From: Chryseobacterium sp. 18061
Lineage (GTDB): Bacteria; Pseudomonadota; Gammaproteobacteria; Enterobacterales; Enterobacteriaceae
NCBI GenBank assembly: GCA_902706205.1
Contig: CACSKA010000009.1
Coordinates: forward strand, 1-64,000
Length of the DNA stretch: 64,000 nt
Reading direction: 5' to 3'
This document shows, one piece after another, positions 1 through 8,617 of this stretch (within the stretch, counting starts at the first letter, position 1; the number at the start of each line of letters is the position of its first letter). The notes beneath the pieces were generated by a model that worked only from the letters and a program-made list of their open reading frames with translations, ran no database searches and had not been told where the DNA came from. A program made the translations under genes and the position numbers.

Positions 1-68
1 TAACCGCGTTCCGTTATTTGACGGACGGCTTCTTCCTTAAATTCAGGTGTAAATCGTGGTGTGCCCAT
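1..68 (-). CDS. IS3-family transposase OrfA, N-terminal fragment
   Basis: Only 22 full codons are visible before the window edge. The peptide begins MGTPRFTPEFKEEAVRQITE, the typical start of the HTH_Tnp_1 helix-turn-helix domain of IS3-family OrfA proteins that bind the element ends. The ATG at 66-68 follows a strong GGAGG Shine-Dalgarno. The gene is interrupted by the window, not visibly by mutation. Confidence 0.7.
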   Translation of the reverse strand, partial: MGTPRFTPEFKEEAVRQITERG

Positions 69-167
69 ACGCTCCTCCTATGCTCAAACTATAGGGCAGG
101 ATCGTCTACCGGGGCGGGGTCAGTCCAGCGCTTAATATAAACTGTCCAACGTTAAGGGGTCAGTCCA
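1..167 (-). mobile_element. IS3-family insertion sequence, 5' end (cut by window edge)
   Basis: This is the left (transposase-start) end of an insertion sequence read on the minus strand. It holds the first 22 codons of an OrfA-type transposase and ends at TGGACTGACCCC (156-167), which has the TG start usual for IS3-family termini. The same 12-mer occurs again at 116-127, 40 bp further in. The rest of the element lies outside the window, so the other inverted repeat and the target duplication cannot be checked. The family call rests on the OrfA N-terminus and the TG end; the subgroup is not assigned. Confidence 0.7.
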
Positions 168-220
168 CTTAGCTTGCCGGGCCTACAAACCGCGAGCGCT
201 CGCGCAGCCGGAGGATCGTA

Positions 221-2047
221 TCAGAATGGGAACAACACCGGAATCAGCACCACGCACACCACCATCACTAACACCGTGAACGGCACGCCTATCTTCACAA
301 AATCACTGAAGCGGTATTTCCCCGGCCCCAGCACAAGCGTGTTAACCGGTGAGGAGACTGGTGTCATAAATGCCGCCGAGGCAGCCATCGCCACCATCAT
401 CGCAAACGGATAAGGCGACACGCCCATCGATTTTGCCGCAGCCAGCGCAATCGGCGCCATCAGCACAGCGGTGGCAGTGTTGGATATAAACAGACCAATC
501 GTGGCGCACATCACGAACAAACAGATCAGCATCAGATACGGTCCCTGCCCACCGCCGACTTCCATCAACCCTTTAACCACTAAATCAACGCCGCCGGTTT
601 TTTGCAGGGCGAGCGCAAACGGCATCATCCCGACAATCAAAATAATACTCGGCCAGTGAATGGCTTTGTAGGCGCTTTCGGCGTTGATGCAGCGGAATTT
701 ACCCATCAGCAAACAGGATACGATCGCGGCGATAGGGTTAGGAATTTCGTCCGTCAACATCAGAGCGACCATCAATACCAGGCAGAAAATGGCATGTGGA
801 GCCTGACTGTGTGCCGGGGAAGCGTCGTTAACTTCGATTGGCATGTTATGCACCACAAAATCACGCCCCCGTTGCGAGAGTTGCGCTATCTGTTTCCAGT
901 TGCCAACCACCAGCAGAATGTCACCCAGCGCGATCGTTTCATCCACCACCGCACCGTCGACGGCTTTACCTTCGCGTTTCATGCCCACCACATTCAGCCC
1001 AAAGCGGGTACGAAACTCCATTTCCCGCACCGTTTTGCCTACCTGTTCTGAATCCGGGATCAGCGATACTTCGGCCATGCCGACGTCCAGCGCCTGATCG
1101 GAAAAATACTCGCCGCGCAGCACCATCGGCTCCAGCAACTGCTCCGTGCAAAACTGTCTCAGGTCGACGTCTGCCGCTGACATATCAATCAGCAGGACGT
1201 CACGCGCATGAAACTCCGACACACCGTTAACGTTGACAATTACCCGACGGAAACGCCGCCAGCGCTCCACGCCGATCACGTTTGCGCCGTATCGCTCACG
1301 TAGTTTGAGGTCATCCAGACGCTGACCAACCAGTGGCGAGCCCGGACGAATAGCCAATCGGCGCGCACGGCCGTTCAGGCGATACTCTTTGATTAAATCG
1401 CGAAACGTGCGGCGTTTATCATTCTTTTGGTTTTCGTCGTCGCCGGGAAGCATAAAACGCACCAGCAGCATATACACAATGCCGAGCAGCAGAACCACCA
1501 GGCCTATCGGCGTCACGCTAAAGAAACTGAAACCTTGCAAACCTTCGCGGAGCAGCTCGCTGTTAATCACCAAATTTGGCGGTGTAGCGACCAGCGTCAT
1601 CATGCCGCTGATAAGCCCGGCAAAACTCAACGGCATCATTAAGCGCGATGGCGAGGTATTCATGCGCATGCAGACGCTAAGCACCACAGGAATGAAGATG
1701 GCTACCACGCCAGTGGAGCTCATAAACGCGCCAAGCCCCGCCACCGTCAACATCAGGAACACCAGCATTTTGATTTCGCTGTTGCCCGCCACTTTCACTA
1801 GCCATGAGCCCATACTGGTGGCAACGCCGGTGCGTACGAGTCCGTCGCCGATGATAAACAGCGCAGCGATAAGGATAACGTTAGGATCACTGAAGCCGGA
1901 AAAGGCTTCGCTGAGGGTGAGCGTTCCGCTCAGAACAAAGGCAACAATAACCAGCAGGGCGACGGCATCCATGCGCACTTTGCCAGTGGCGAAAAGCAGC
2001 ACCGCCACCGCCAGCAGGCACAACACCCAAATCAGTTCACCGTTCAC
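221..2047 (-). CDS. yfbS: SLC13/DASS-family inner-membrane transporter YfbS
   Basis: A 608-residue integral membrane protein, about the length of E. coli YfbS. Hydrophobic helices at roughly residues 1-200 and 410-608 flank a central soluble part (about 205-400) with two TrkA-C/RCK_C-like regulatory domains, the usual layout of this anion-symporter group. The substrate is unknown; dicarboxylate, citrate or sulfate are possible from family membership. The start is GTG (2045-2047). The stop lies close to the insertion sequence at 1-167, which has not damaged the frame. Upstream yfbT has its own terminator, so yfbS is probably transcribed alone. Confidence 0.9.
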   Translation of the reverse strand: MNGELIWVLCLLAVAVLLFATGKVRMDAVALLVIVAFVLSGTLTLSEAFSGFSDPNVILIAALFIIGDGLVRTGVATSMGSWLVKVAGNSEIKMLVFLMLTVAGLGAFMSSTGVVAIFIPVVLSVCMRMNTSPSRLMMPLSFAGLISGMMTLVATPPNLVINSELLREGLQGFSFFSVTPIGLVVLLLGIVYMLLVRFMLPGDDENQKNDKRRTFRDLIKEYRLNGRARRLAIRPGSPLVGQRLDDLKLRERYGANVIGVERWRRFRRVIVNVNGVSEFHARDVLLIDMSAADVDLRQFCTEQLLEPMVLRGEYFSDQALDVGMAEVSLIPDSEQVGKTVREMEFRTRFGLNVVGMKREGKAVDGAVVDETIALGDILLVVGNWKQIAQLSQRGRDFVVHNMPIEVNDASPAHSQAPHAIFCLVLMVALMLTDEIPNPIAAIVSCLLMGKFRCINAESAYKAIHWPSIILIVGMMPFALALQKTGGVDLVVKGLMEVGGGQGPYLMLICLFVMCATIGLFISNTATAVLMAPIALAAAKSMGVSPYPFAMMVAMAASAAFMTPVSSPVNTLVLGPGKYRFSDFVKIGVPFTVLVMVVCVVLIPVLFPF

Positions 2048-2103
2048 AACGTGTCCTTGTCAGAAGAGAGTCTTGTCAGAGAAGAGAGTGATCATTGTGG
2101 CAT

Positions 2104-2128
2104 AAAAAAGCCCCGCCGAAGCGAGGCC
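2104..2128 (-). terminator. Intrinsic terminator after yfbT
   Basis: On the minus strand a GCCTCGC/GCGGGGC stem with a TTCG tetraloop is followed by six T residues. It lies 12 bp after the yfbT stop codon. Confidence 0.8.
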
Positions 2129-2139
2129 AGATCATGCGT

Positions 2140-2811
2140 TTAGTCTTTCAGACGCACATCAACCGTGCCATCGAGCTGCCGGTTAATGCATAGCGCTTCG
2201 AGAGTGGTCAGTACGAAGTCCGCTTCGTTTAACCGCGGTGCATCGCCGGGCACGTTCACGGCAATTACGTGACAGCCTGCCGCGAGACCAGAAAGCATCC
2301 CCGCCGCCGCGTCTTCCACTACTGCGCATTCTGCCGGGGCAAAGCCCAACAGTTCAGCACCGAGCAGATACGCATCAGGCTCCGGCTTACCGCGTTTTAC
2401 CTGCTCAGCAGTGACAAACACTTTTGCGTCCGGCAGGCCAGCCGCGCGATGACGCGCATGTGCCACCGGAACGGAACCAGAGGTCACGATCGCCCACGGA
2501 ATACCGGCTTCATCCAGATGATTCAGCAACGCCAGCGCCCCCGGCAGAGCGGTGATCCCGGCGGTGTCCTCGGACTCCATTCGTTCGAGCCAGCTGAACT
2601 CCACCTGAATTTCCTCTTCGGTACGGCCAGGCAGGAAGTGGCGCAGCGACGTAATTGCCTGCTTACCATGAATAAAATTCAGGACTTCACTGTGGCTCAG
2701 ACCATGACGGTCAGCCCAATGACACCAAGAACGTTCTACAACCGGCAGTGAATCCACCAGCGTACCGTCGAGATCAAACAAAAAGCCTTTGCACTGCACG
2801 GTGGCCTCCAT
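2140..2811 (-). CDS. yfbT: HAD-superfamily sugar phosphatase YfbT (HxpA)
   Basis: A 223-residue cytoplasmic haloacid-dehalogenase phosphatase. HAD motif I (DLDGTLVD) is near residue 13, motif II is the VTSG stretch, motif III is in KRGKPEPD and motif IV is VVEDAAAG. E. coli YfbT/HxpA hydrolyses small phosphorylated sugars and is seven residues shorter, with its start at the MxCKGF position; the extra N-terminal residues here follow from the annotated ATG. The start overlaps the yfbU stop by one base (TGATG), so the two are probably translationally coupled. A terminator follows directly. Confidence 0.9.
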   Translation of the reverse strand: MEATVQCKGFLFDLDGTLVDSLPVVERSWCHWADRHGLSHSEVLNFIHGKQAITSLRHFLPGRTEEEIQVEFSWLERMESEDTAGITALPGALALLNHLDEAGIPWAIVTSGSVPVAHARHRAAGLPDAKVFVTAEQVKRGKPEPDAYLLGAELLGFAPAECAVVEDAAAGMLSGLAAGCHVIAVNVPGDAPRLNEADFVLTTLEALCINRQLDGTVDVRLKD

Positions 2812-3305
2812 CAGGCATTAATAATCTGATTAATTTCGTTGCTGCTCAGGTGATACTGACGTGGACACGCATGCCATGCGCTGAGCATACGTTGGTATTT
2901 TTCCCACATTGGAGTCTGGGCGTTGAAACCGTGAGTACCGGCATCGAAATGGGTGTAACGGCCTTCGGTATTGACCATAAAGCGCACGTAGCCGAGATAG
3001 CGGGCTTCGGTTGCGGCATCGAAGCCGAGGAAAGTCACCCGACGTTCGTCCACGCCGTCTGCGTCTTTAAGGTTGGTCCAGGAAACGTGCAGCGCATGGT
3101 ACATCTCCATAATGTCGATGATCACCCGGCAGGTTTCCTCGGTCAGCTGGCCAAATTCACGATCCAGTTCGCGCATTTGCAGACCGTAGCCGCGCTCGAT
3201 GATCGTCTGCAGGCGGCGGTAACGCTCGGCGTTGTCGGGATCCATCATGGTCATCATTTTGTACTGATTTGACAAAATCAGACGTTGAGCGTTGGTCATT
3301 TCCAT
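2811..3305 (-). CDS. yfbU: YfbU family protein
   Basis: A 164-residue protein of the same length as E. coli YfbU and nearly identical to it through most of its length, including the start MEMTNAQRLILSNQY. The family is largely helical, cytoplasmic and of no settled biochemical role. It is the first gene of a yfbU-yfbT pair joined by a one-base overlap. The gene is insulated upstream by the bidirectional terminator at 3335-3367. Confidence 0.93.
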   Translation of the reverse strand: MEMTNAQRLILSNQYKMMTMMDPDNAERYRRLQTIIERGYGLQMRELDREFGQLTEETCRVIIDIMEMYHALHVSWTNLKDADGVDERRVTFLGFDAATEARYLGYVRFMVNTEGRYTHFDAGTHGFNAQTPMWEKYQRMLSAWHACPRQYHLSSNEINQIINA

Positions 3306-3334
3306 TTTCGACTCCTATTGCGCTTACGCATGAA

Positions 3335-3367
3335 AAAAGAGGGCTTACAAAGTGTATGCCCTCTTTT
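3335..3367. terminator. Bidirectional terminator between yfbV and yfbU
   Basis: A perfect stem AAAAGAGGGC / GCCCTCTTTT with a 13-nt loop, A-rich on the left and T-rich on the right, so it can work on both strands. It ends the yfbV transcript read on the minus strand. Confidence 0.75.
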
Positions 3368-3388
3368 ATATGCGTTTTTGATAGTTAA

Positions 3389-3844
3389 TTACAAATCATC
3401 AAGGAAAGTTTTATCCAATTGATTGAATGCGCGCTTAAGCGTGTCAGCTAACGCCTGGTAATCTGGCTTTCCTTCAAAAGGTGCCAGAACCTGGCCTGAC
3501 TCCTGCAATTTTCCGCGCACTTCATAGAACCAGCTCAAAATCGTTGGCGGCAGCGGAGTGGCGGAACGCTTGCCCAGCCACCATAATCCTTGCATCGGCA
3601 GGCTCAGCGCAAACAGTGCGGTCGCAATGGCCGGGCCTAGTTGGCCGCCGAGGGCGATTTGCCAGCACAGCGTAAACACCGCAACCGGCGGCATGAAGCG
3701 AATAGCGTGGCGGGTGGCACGGATGACGCGGTTTTCAACAAATACCGGTGCCAGGCGTTTTTCCATCGGCCACGTCTTCGCGTAGTGCTGCCCACGGCGG
3801 AACGAACTGAAAAAGTTTACCGGGCGGTTCTCGGGTGTCGACAT
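3389..3844 (-). CDS. yfbV: Inner-membrane protein YfbV (UPF0208/DUF412)
   Basis: A 151-residue protein equal in length to E. coli YfbV. Two hydrophobic segments at about residues 50-90 suggest a membrane protein with short soluble ends. E. coli YfbV has been linked to Ter macrodomain insulation in the chromosome, but the mechanism is unclear. It is divergent from ackA and sits alone between a terminator and the ackA upstream region. Confidence 0.9.
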   Translation of the reverse strand: MSTPENRPVNFFSSFRRGQHYAKTWPMEKRLAPVFVENRVIRATRHAIRFMPPVAVFTLCWQIALGGQLGPAIATALFALSLPMQGLWWLGKRSATPLPPTILSWFYEVRGKLQESGQVLAPFEGKPDYQALADTLKRAFNQLDKTFLDDL

Positions 3845-4183
3845 GGCGTTACCTCAACTTCACAGATAAAAAATCAAAATTTCGTGCAAAACAACAACTA
3901 TGCATGACAACGTTCAAAACATTTTGGCAATAAAGGCGGCATTCAGGTATCCTGTGCGGCCTGAGATGGGCGTAGACCCACTCTCGCGATTCGTCAAATT
4001 ATTGCACATTCTGCCATCGGTTGAAAATTGTGCAAAACTGAAGGATGAATCACCCGAATTTCTTTCATCATGCCTGCTAAAAGTATTGAGCATGATGTTA
4101 ATCATAAATGTCAGCGTCATCATGCGCTACGCTCTTTGACTCACTGACGTTTTTTTAGCCACATAAGATTAATAGGTACTTCC
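3845..4183 (+). promoter_or_regulatory. yfbV-ackA divergent intergenic region
   Basis: 339 bp without a credible gene. It must hold the divergent yfbV and ackA promoters. The stretch is AT-rich near ackA. I could not assign individual -35/-10 boxes or regulator sites with confidence. Confidence 0.5.
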
Positions 4184-5386
4184 ATGTCGAGTAAGTTAGT
4201 ACTGGTTCTGAACTGCGGTAGCTCTTCACTGAAATTCGCTGTTATCGACGCGATCAATGGTGAAGAATACCTCTCTGGTTTGGCCGAATGTTTCCATCTC
4301 CCTGAAGCACGTCTGAAATGGAAAATGGACGGCGCCAAACAAGAAGCGGCTTTAGGTGCAGGCGCCGCTCACAGTGAAGCGCTTAACTTTATCGTTAACA
4401 CTATTCTGGCACAAAAACCAGAACTGTCTGCTCAGCTGGCGGCTATCGGTCACCGTGTTGTTCACGGCGGCGAAAAATACACCGGTTCTGTGATTATCGA
4501 CGATTCCGTTATTCAGGGTATCAAAGATGCAGCCTCTTTTGCACCGCTGCACAACCCAGCACACCTGATCGGCATCGCGGAAGCGCTGAAATCCTTCCCG
4601 AACCTGAAAGACAAAAACGTTGCTGTCTTCGACACCGCGTTCCATCAGACCATGCCGGAAGAGTCTTACTTATATGCTCTGCCGTACAGCCTGTACAAAG
4701 AACACGGCGTTCGTCGCTATGGCGCACACGGCACCAGCCACTTCTTCGTGACTCAGGAAGCCGCTAAAGTTCTGAACAAGCCGGTTGAAGAACTGAACAT
4801 TATCACTTGCCACTTGGGCAACGGTGGTTCTGTTTCTGCTATCCGTAACGGCGAATGTGTTGATACTTCCATGGGTCTGACCCCACTGGAAGGTCTGGTT
4901 ATGGGCACCCGTTCTGGTGACATCGACCCGGCAATCATCTTCCATCTGCACGACACCCTGGGCATGAGCGTTGATGCAATCAACAAAATGCTGACCAAAG
5001 AGTCTGGCCTGCTGGGTCTGACCGAAGTCACCAGCGACTGCCGTTATGTTGAAGACAACTACGAAACCAAAGCAGACGCTAAACGTGCAATGGACGTTTA
5101 CTGCCACCGCCTGGCGAAATACATCGGTTCTTACACCGCGCTGATGGACGGTCGTCTGGACGCTGTTGTCTTCACCGGTGGTATCGGCGAAAACGCCGCG
5201 ATGGTTCGCGAACTGTCCCTGGGTAAACTGGGCGTTCTGGGCTTCGACGTTGATCACGAGCGCAACCTGGCTGCCCGCTTCGGCAAGTCTGGCTTCATCA
5301 ACAAAGAAGGCACCCGTCCTGCCGTGGTCATCCCGACCAACGAAGAATTGGTCATCGCACAAGACGCAGCTCGTCTGACTGCCTGA
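4184..5386 (+). CDS. ackA: Acetate kinase
   Basis: Acetate kinase interconverts acetyl phosphate plus ADP with acetate plus ATP in the cytoplasm, the last step of the Pta-AckA overflow pathway. The 400-residue length equals E. coli AckA. The ASKHA-fold signatures are present: N10 in LNCGSSSLKF, R91 in GHRVVHGG, catalytic D150 in FDTAFHQ, H182 in YGAHGTSH, R243 in GTRSGDIDP and the C-terminal GGIGENAA nucleotide loop. It is followed 76 bp later by pta, with a hairpin between them that may reduce but not block read-through. Confidence 0.98.
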   Translation: MSSKLVLVLNCGSSSLKFAVIDAINGEEYLSGLAECFHLPEARLKWKMDGAKQEAALGAGAAHSEALNFIVNTILAQKPELSAQLAAIGHRVVHGGEKYTGSVIIDDSVIQGIKDAASFAPLHNPAHLIGIAEALKSFPNLKDKNVAVFDTAFHQTMPEESYLYALPYSLYKEHGVRRYGAHGTSHFFVTQEAAKVLNKPVEELNIITCHLGNGGSVSAIRNGECVDTSMGLTPLEGLVMGTRSGDIDPAIIFHLHDTLGMSVDAINKMLTKESGLLGLTEVTSDCRYVEDNYETKADAKRAMDVYCHRLAKYIGSYTALMDGRLDAVVFTGGIGENAAMVRELSLGKLGVLGFDVDHERNLAARFGKSGFINKEGTRPAVVIPTNEELVIAQDAARLTA

Positions 5387-5391
5387 TTCCA

Positions 5392-5421
5392 CACCGCCAG
5401 CCTAGCTGGCGGTGCTGTTTT
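5392..5421 (+). terminator. Hairpin between ackA and pta (attenuator-like)
   Basis: A perfect 8-bp stem ACCGCCAG / CTGGCGGT with a 5-nt loop, followed by GCTGTTTT. It resembles an intrinsic terminator with an imperfect U-tract, so it may partly end ackA transcripts while letting pta be co-transcribed. Confidence 0.5.
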
Positions 5422-5462
5422 GGATCCCGCCAACCCCTGGCGGTAACGAAAGAGGATAAATC

Positions 5463-7604
5463 GTGTCCCGTACAATTATGCTGATCCCTACCGGAACCAG
5501 CGTCGGTCTGACCAGCGTCAGCCTTGGCGTTATCCGCGCTATGGAACGCAAAGGCGTTCGTCTGAGCGTCTTTAAGCCAATCGCTCAGCCGCGTGCCGGT
5601 GGCGATGCGCCAGACCAGACCACGGCTATCGTGCGTGCTAACTCCAATCTGCCAGCAGCTGAACCGCTGAAGATGAGCCACGTTGAATCTCTGCTCTCCA
5701 GCAACCAGAATGACGTGCTGATGGAAGAGATCATCGCTAACTACCACGCGAACACTCAGGATGCTGAAGTGGTGCTGGTTGAAGGCCTGGTCCCGACCCG
5801 TAAACACCAGTTCGCACAGTCCCTGAACTACGAGATTGCTAAGACGCTGAATGCGGAAATCGTGTTCGTAATGTCTCAGGGCACCGATACTCAGGAAGGC
5901 CTGAAAGAGCGTATCGAACTGACCCGTAGCAGCTTCGGCGGCGCGAAAAACACCAACATCACCGGCGTTATCGTTAACAAGCTGAACGCACCGGTTGATG
6001 ATCAGGGCCGTACTCGTCCTGACCTGTCTGAAATTTTCGACGATTCTTCCACTGCGAAAGTTGTGAAAATCAATCCGACAGACCTGGTAGCATCCAGCCC
6101 GCTTCCAATGCTGGGCGCGGTGCCATGGAGCTTTGATCTGATTGCTACCCGTGCAATCGATATGGCTCGTCATCTGAACGCGACCATCGTGAACGAAGGC
6201 GACATCAACACCCGCCGCGTGAAGTCCGTGACCTTCTGTGCGCGCAGCATTCCGCACATGCTGGAACACTTCCGCGCAGGCTCTCTGCTGGTGACCTCCG
6301 CAGACCGTCCAGACGTGCTGGTTGCAGCATGTCTGGCAGCAATGAATGGCGTTGAAATCGGTGCCATCCTGTTGACCGGTGCATACGAAATGGATGCGCG
6401 TGTGAGCAAGCTGTGTGAACGTGCGTTCGCCACTGGCCTGCCAGTATTCATGGTAAACACTAACACCTGGCAGACGTCCTTGAGCCTGCAGAGCTTCAAC
6501 CTCGAAGTGCCGGTTGATGACCATGCGCGTATCGAAAAAGTGCAGGAATATGTGGCTAGCCACATCGATGCCAACTGGATCGAGTCACTGACTGCAACGT
6601 CTGAGCGTAGCCGTCGTCTGTCTCCGCCAGCGTTCCGCTACCAGCTGACCGAGCTGGCGCGTAAAGCAGGCAAACGCGTTGTTCTGCCAGAAGGCGACGA
6701 ACCACGTACTGTGAAAGCGGCTGCTATCTGTGCAGAGCGCGGTATCGCGACCTGTGTACTGCTCGGCAACCCGGAAGAAATCACCCGCGTTGCGGCTGAC
6801 CAGGGTGTTGAACTGAGCGCAGGCATCGAAATTGTCGATCCGGAAGTGGTACGTGAAAGCTACGTCGCGCGCCTGGTCGAACTGCGTAAGAGCAAAGGCA
6901 TGACTGAAGCCGTGGCTCGCGAGCAGCTGGAAGACAACGTTGTGCTCGGCACCATGATGCTGGAGCAGGACGAAGTTGACGGTCTGGTTTCTGGCGCGGT
7001 TCACACCACCGCCAACACCATCCGTCCACCGCTGCAGCTGATCAAAACTGCGCCGAATAGCTCACTGGTTTCTTCTGTGTTCTTCATGTTGCTGCCTGAA
7101 CAGGTTTATGTTTACGGTGACTGCGCGATTAACCCGGATCCAACCGCTGAGCAGCTGGCCGAAATCGCTATCCAGTCTGCGGATTCCGCTGCTGCATTCG
7201 GTATCGACCCGCGCGTAGCCATGCTCTCCTACTCCACCGGGACTTCCGGCCAGGGTAGCGACGTTGAGAAAGTGCGTGAAGCCACTCGCATCGCGCAGGA
7301 AAAACGTCCGGACCTGGTTATCGACGGCCCGCTGCAGTATGACGCCGCCGTAATGGCAGACGTTGCGAAATCCAAAGCGCCGAACTCTCCGGTTGCAGGT
7401 CGCGCTACCGTGTTCATCTTCCCAGACCTGAACACCGGTAACACCACCTACAAAGCGGTACAGCGTTCAGCCGACCTGATCTCCATCGGGCCGATGCTGC
7501 AGGGTATGCGCAAACCCGTCAACGACCTGTCTCGTGGCGCGCTGGTAGACGACATCGTCTACACCATCGCACTGACCGCGATCCAGTCGTCTCAGCAGGA
7601 ATAA
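5463..7604 (+). CDS. pta: Phosphate acetyltransferase
   Basis: Phosphotransacetylase converts acetyl-CoA and phosphate to acetyl phosphate and CoA. At 713 residues it is the long enterobacterial form: an N-terminal P-loop-like domain (PTGTSVGLTS, about 9-18), a central DRTGG domain (about 215-330) and the catalytic PTA_PTB domain from about 390 to the end, with the conserved STGTSGQGSD stretch. The N-terminal parts mediate allosteric control in E. coli Pta. The start is GTG at 5463 behind an AGAGGA Shine-Dalgarno. A terminator follows immediately. Confidence 0.98.
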   Translation: MSRTIMLIPTGTSVGLTSVSLGVIRAMERKGVRLSVFKPIAQPRAGGDAPDQTTAIVRANSNLPAAEPLKMSHVESLLSSNQNDVLMEEIIANYHANTQDAEVVLVEGLVPTRKHQFAQSLNYEIAKTLNAEIVFVMSQGTDTQEGLKERIELTRSSFGGAKNTNITGVIVNKLNAPVDDQGRTRPDLSEIFDDSSTAKVVKINPTDLVASSPLPMLGAVPWSFDLIATRAIDMARHLNATIVNEGDINTRRVKSVTFCARSIPHMLEHFRAGSLLVTSADRPDVLVAACLAAMNGVEIGAILLTGAYEMDARVSKLCERAFATGLPVFMVNTNTWQTSLSLQSFNLEVPVDDHARIEKVQEYVASHIDANWIESLTATSERSRRLSPPAFRYQLTELARKAGKRVVLPEGDEPRTVKAAAICAERGIATCVLLGNPEEITRVAADQGVELSAGIEIVDPEVVRESYVARLVELRKSKGMTEAVAREQLEDNVVLGTMMLEQDEVDGLVSGAVHTTANTIRPPLQLIKTAPNSSLVSSVFFMLLPEQVYVYGDCAINPDPTAEQLAEIAIQSADSAAAFGIDPRVAMLSYSTGTSGQGSDVEKVREATRIAQEKRPDLVIDGPLQYDAAVMADVAKSKAPNSPVAGRATVFIFPDLNTGNTTYKAVQRSADLISIGPMLQGMRKPVNDLSRGALVDDIVYTIALTAIQSSQQE

Positions 7605-7621
7605 TCCTCCGCTGAAATGCA

Positions 7622-7647
7622 AAAGGCAGCCAAATGGCTGCCTTTTT
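7622..7647 (+). terminator. Intrinsic terminator after pta
   Basis: A stem of AAGGCAGCCA with TGGCTGCCTT, a 2-nt loop and a T6 tract, starting about 20 bp after the pta stop. Confidence 0.85.
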
Positions 7648-7663
7648 TATTACTTCAATTTGT

Positions 7664-8617
7664 CTACAGCAGTTCCTTCGCCGCTTTCACGATCTCATCC
7701 GCCGTCAGGCCATATTCCTGTTGCAGGAAATCCTGCGTTCCGACCTGACCATACCGTTCTTTCACGCCCACACGACGCATCGGCACCGGACAGGTTTCGA
7801 CCAGCACTTCTGCCACCGCCGACCCCAGGCCGTTATGAATACTGTGATTTTCACAGGTCACGATACGCCCGGTTTTTTCGGCGTAGTTTTTCACCAGCAT
7901 CCGGTCGATAGGCTTTAACGTAAACATATCGATGACCGCCGCACTGATGCCCTCACGCTCCAGACGACGAGCGGCTTCTAGCGCTTCTGCCACCATAATG
8001 CCGTTCGCGATGAGCGTGATGTCGTCGCCTTCACGCAGCACGTTGCCTTTGCCGATGGTGAAAGTTGAGCCTTCCTGATACACAGACGGGGCCTGCTTGC
8101 GGATGGTGCGCACCCAGTAAAAACCTTCCAGGTCAATCAGCTGATTTAGGATGTCCTTAAACATGGTGGCATCGGTCACTTCCATCACCACTGAGTTCGC
8201 CAGCCCGCGCACAATGCCCATATCTTCAAATGACATGTGCGTCCCGCCGTTATGACAGGCGGTGACACCCGCATCGGAGGCGATGACTTTGACGTTATTA
8301 CGCTGGTAGTCGAGCGACATAAACAACTGGTCGAAACAGCGGCGGCTGGCGAACGCAGTGAACGTATGCACGAACGGCTTACGACCGGTCAGCGATAATC
8401 CTGCCGCGGTGCCAATCACGTTCGCTTCCATAATCCCGCAGTTAATCACCTGCTGCGGGTATTTTTTATGGACGCTATCCATCGCCATCGAACTCATCAG
8501 GTCGGCTTCGAGCGCGATGATTTCGCTGCCCGCTTCAATCTGATCCGTCACAAATCCGGCATAGACTTTACGCATCTCGATCGCGTCTTTTTCTCCCGCA
8601 GGTGCAACCTTAATCAT
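7664..8617 (-). CDS. Transketolase-like enzyme, C-terminal subunit
   Basis: A 317-residue polypeptide carrying the pyrimidine-binding and C-terminal domains of a thiamine-diphosphate transketolase. The catalytic Glu is expected in the INCGIMEANVIGTAAGLS region. It should pair with the separate N-terminal subunit just upstream to form one active site. I place the start at ATG 8617, because GGAGG lies just before it and it overlaps the upstream stop by 8 bp; a longer frame to 8638 has no such site. It is the last gene of the PTS operon. Related split transketolases sit beside an ascorbate-type PTS at the equivalent Salmonella locus. The sugar phosphate handled is not known. Confidence 0.85.
   Translation of the reverse strand: MIKVAPAGEKDAIEMRKVYAGFVTDQIEAGSEIIALEADLMSSMAMDSVHKKYPQQVINCGIMEANVIGTAAGLSLTGRKPFVHTFTAFASRRCFDQLFMSLDYQRNNVKVIASDAGVTACHNGGTHMSFEDMGIVRGLANSVVMEVTDATMFKDILNQLIDLEGFYWVRTIRKQAPSVYQEGSTFTIGKGNVLREGDDITLIANGIMVAEALEAARRLEREGISAAVIDMFTLKPIDRMLVKNYAEKTGRIVTCENHSIHNGLGSAVAEVLVETCPVPMRRVGVKERYGQVGTQDFLQQEYGLTADEIVKAAKELL

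Noticed and set aside
191..204. 14-bp palindrome CGCGAGCGCTCGCG after yfbS
   Set aside because: No T-tract and no known regulator pattern; probably part of the REP-like remnant.
5352..6563. 403-codon minus-strand frame over pta
   Set aside because: Antisense to the clear pta coding sequence, with unlikely composition and no Shine-Dalgarno.
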